Origin: JAYPHU01 sp038127535
GTDB taxonomy: Bacteria > Pseudomonadota > Alphaproteobacteria > Rhodospirillales > UBA2165
Direction of reading: 5' to 3'
Assembly: GCA_038127535.1 (NCBI GenBank)
Contig: JAYPHU010000021.1
Location: 3,817-67,816 of the forward strand
DNA: 64,000 nucleotides
A model generated the notes under the pieces. It searched no databases. It saw nothing but the letters and a program-made list of their open reading frames with translations, and was not told where the DNA came from. Position numbers and translations under genes: made by a program. Shown piece by piece: positions 62,266-64,000 of this stretch; within the stretch, counting starts at the first letter, position 1; each line of letters opens with the position of its first letter.

Positions 62266-63876
62266 GTGGGCGCTTTTGCATCATTCCTAAGAAACCTAGG
62301 ACCCGTTCGGCTTGCCATCATGGGCTTCGTCTTTGTGGCGATGATCTTCTTCTTTACGTTCGCCATGAACCGGCTTACCGGCGAGAACATGTCTCTCCTC
62401 TTCTCTGACCTTGACCGCGGAGACCAGGCCGCGATTACCGCACAGCTCGCATCGCGCGGTGTCAGGTATGAACTCCAGGGCTCCCGGGTTCTGGTGCCTG
62501 CCGATCAGGTCGACTCCTTGCGGATCGCCATGGCGGCCCAAGGCCTGCCCGGCGGCGGTGTCGCCGGCTACGAAATTTTTGACGACGCGAATGCGCTCGG
62601 CACCACAAACTTCATGCAGAACATTCAATTGATCCGGGCCTTGGAGGGCGAGCTTTCCAAAACCATCCGGTCGATTGATTCGGTTCGGAACGCGCGAGTC
62701 CACTTGGTGATGTCAAAGCGGGAGCTTTTCTCCAGGGACAAGCAAACGGCGACGGCCTCCGTGGTTCTACAGATGCGTGGCGCGCAGAAATTGACCAATG
62801 AACAGATCGCCTCGATCCAGCATTTGGTGTCGTCGGCAGTGCCGGATTTGGATCCGGGCCGGGTCTCAATTGTGGATACAAAGGGCAATCTATTGGCCCG
62901 GGGAGACGACGAAAATTCGGATGTCGCACGCACCAATGACCTGGTCCAACGCCGGATGAGCTTTGAGAAACGTCTGGTCAACGAGATCACGGACCTTCTG
63001 GAAAAATCCGTTGGCTTGGGCAACGTGAAGGTTACCGTCCGGACCGATCTGGATTTTGACCGAATTTCAACGACTGAGGAAGTGTTTGATCCCGACGGCC
63101 AGGTCGTCCGGTCGAGCACAACTATTGAAGAGAGTGCTCAGTCTCAGGAAAACCAGGGTGGTCAGCCGGTCACGGTGCAGACCAACTTGCCGGAAGCCGG
63201 GACAGGTGAAAGCGGCGCCGGTTCCCGCAATGCGGAAAACCGCACCGAGGAACTGACCAACTTCGAAATTTCCAAGAAGATCACCAATCACGTCCGCGAA
63301 TCCGGCATCATCAAGAAAATGTCCGTCGCCGTATTGGTCGACGGCAGCATGGTCGAAAACGACGACGGCAATCCCGAATACCGGGCCCGTACGCCGGAAG
63401 AGCTGGAAAACCTCCGCAAGCTCGTCCTGTCCACCGTCGGATTTAATGAAGGCCGGGGCGACATCGTCGAAGTTATTAATATGCGATTCTCCGACGAGGA
63501 ACTGGAAGTCGACGTGCCGCTGGACCTGTTCTTCGGCCTGCAAAAGAACGACCTGCTGCGCATTGCAGAGGTGGTTGTCCTCTTGATCCTGGCGGTCCTG
63601 GTCATCCTCTTGGTGGTTCGTCCGTTGATGTCCCGCTTCCTGGAAGCCCTGCCGGCGGCCACAGCCGCAGCCGAACAGCACTTGCTGGAAGAGGCGGCCG
63701 CCGCGCCGTTGCTAGCCGCGCCGGAAGAAGAAGCCGGATACGAGGAACTGATCGATATCGACCGCGTCGAGGGCCGGGTGAAGGCCTCCTCGGTGAAGAA
63801 GGTCGGCGAGATCGTCGAGAAGCATCCGGAGGAAGCGCTTTCGATTATTCGAAATTGGATGTATCAAGAAGGCTAA
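62266..63876 (+). CDS. fliF: Flagellar MS-ring protein FliF
   Basis: 536 residues from GTG 62266 (AGAAGGAAATTAAA upstream). TM1 near residues 15-35, the YscJ/FliF domain (LLFSDLDRGDQAAITAQLAS, VDSLRIAMAAQGLPGGGVAG, RALEGELSKTIRSIDSVRNA, ARVHLVMSKRELFSRDKQTA), the FliF-C domain, TM2 (IAEVVVLLILAVLVILLVVR), and the FliG-binding tail EALSIIRNWMYQ. Its 214-bp upstream region is A/T-rich and lacks a clear GG-N10-GC element. Confidence 0.98.
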   Translation: MGAFASFLRNLGPVRLAIMGFVFVAMIFFFTFAMNRLTGENMSLLFSDLDRGDQAAITAQLASRGVRYELQGSRVLVPADQVDSLRIAMAAQGLPGGGVAGYEIFDDANALGTTNFMQNIQLIRALEGELSKTIRSIDSVRNARVHLVMSKRELFSRDKQTATASVVLQMRGAQKLTNEQIASIQHLVSSAVPDLDPGRVSIVDTKGNLLARGDDENSDVARTNDLVQRRMSFEKRLVNEITDLLEKSVGLGNVKVTVRTDLDFDRISTTEEVFDPDGQVVRSSTTIEESAQSQENQGGQPVTVQTNLPEAGTGESGAGSRNAENRTEELTNFEISKKITNHVRESGIIKKMSVAVLVDGSMVENDDGNPEYRARTPEELENLRKLVLSTVGFNEGRGDIVEVINMRFSDEELEVDVPLDLFFGLQKNDLLRIAEVVVLLILAVLVILLVVRPLMSRFLEALPAATAAAEQHLLEEAAAAPLLAAPEEEAGYEELIDIDRVEGRVKASSVKKVGEIVEKHPEEALSIIRNWMYQEG

Positions 63877-63881
63877 GGTTT

Positions 63882-63920
63882 CCGCCAGCCTTGTCCCTTT
63901 CCGAGGGGCAAGGCTGGCGG
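63882..63920 (+). other. Strong hairpin between fliF and fliG
   Basis: Perfect 12-bp stem ccgccagccttg (63882-63893) / caaggctggcgg (63909-63920), extended inside by ccc/ggg. No T-run follows (TTAATTC), so it is more likely an intercistronic stabiliser or partial attenuator than a full terminator. Confidence 0.6.
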
Positions 63921-63948
63921 CTTAATTCACAGGAACGGGTAACTCGCC

Positions 63949-64000
63949 ATGGTGCGTGTGAGAGATTCATATCGAGGATTATCGGGAGCGGACAAGGCGG
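63949..64000 (+). CDS. fliG: Flagellar motor switch protein FliG, first 17 codons
   Basis: ATG 63949, with AGGAA at 63931-63935, begins MVRVRDSYRGLSGADKA, the typical FliG N-terminus (R-x-x-Y-x-x-L-(S/T)-G-x-x-K-A). It follows fliF by 72 bp, the standard order. The rest lies outside the window. Confidence 0.8.
   Translation, partial: MVRVRDSYRGLSGADKA

Overview
The window is about 64 kb of an alphaproteobacterial chromosome, most likely a Rhodospirillales-type bacterium. Evidence: the genes flgBC-fliEQR-flhB sit next to a CckA-type hybrid kinase, the class-specific regulators fliX, flbT and flaF are present, DksA has lost most of its zinc-finger cysteines, and the RecA/AlaS pair is alphaproteobacterial in type. 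A run of exactly 100 N (17189-17288) shows this is a draft scaffold. Every function below is read from the sequence and from remembered family motifs; no database search was possible.

Layout. 1-4.0 kb: 5' part of alaS, recA with a candidate SOS operator, a small ArfA-like gene, an EF-hand protein and a cluster of REP-like palindromes. 4.0-10.2 kb (minus): flgB-flgC-fliE-fliQ-fliR-flhB-cckA. 10.5-20.3 kb: an accessory catabolic block with an extradiol dioxygenase, a 4-oxalomesaconate tautomerase-like PrpF protein, an SDR, a tripartite tricarboxylate transporter (TctABC), a fumarase/aspartase-superfamily lyase cut by the gap, an enoyl-CoA hydratase-like protein and a MetE/UROD-like protein. 20.3-23.8 kb: a scarred region with a chimeric ATP-grasp/TetR remnant, a broken GH24 lysozyme, unknown proteins and a CmcJ-like oxidoreductase. 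23.9-25.8 kb: an FlhB C-domain homologue, an unknown gene, fliO and fliP. 25.8-27.1 kb: speD-speE. 27.2-35.5 kb (minus): fliL-fliM-DUF6468-motE-cheY-cheZ/motB-motB-TPR protein, in which cheY and cheZ/motB are visibly broken. 35.9-54.3 kb: rod, hook, ring, junction, flagellin and hook-length genes (flgFGAH, an flgE paralogue, flgI, flgJ, flgN, flgK, flgL, flagellin, flbT, flaF, fliK, flgD, flgE) with dksA and fliX. 54.4-62.1 kb: four TPR-fused transferases (one SPINDLY/OGT type, two FlmG-like, one sulfotransferase). 62.3 kb to the end: fliF and the first codons of fliG.

How it works together. Most of the window encodes one flagellum. Sigma-54 type -24/-12 elements (GG-N10-GC) precede flgF, the flgE paralogue, flgI and fliK, matching the alphaproteobacterial hierarchy in which CckA, FliX and sigma-54 act on rod and hook genes, and FlbT and FlaF act after transcription on flagellin. 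The flagellin leader is a run of hairpins. The TPR-transferase island between flgE and fliF is a plausible flagellin-modification locus combining sugar and sulfate transfer.

The most striking feature is a set of single-base or junction lesions: in-frame stops in cheY, cheZ, an NTF2-like gene, a lysozyme and an ATP-grasp remnant (and possibly upstream of the EF-hand gene), plus a cheZ-motB fusion with a frameshift. The structural flagellar genes are intact, while the steering genes cheY and cheZ are broken. This is either recent loss of chemotactic control or an assembly problem; read coverage would decide.
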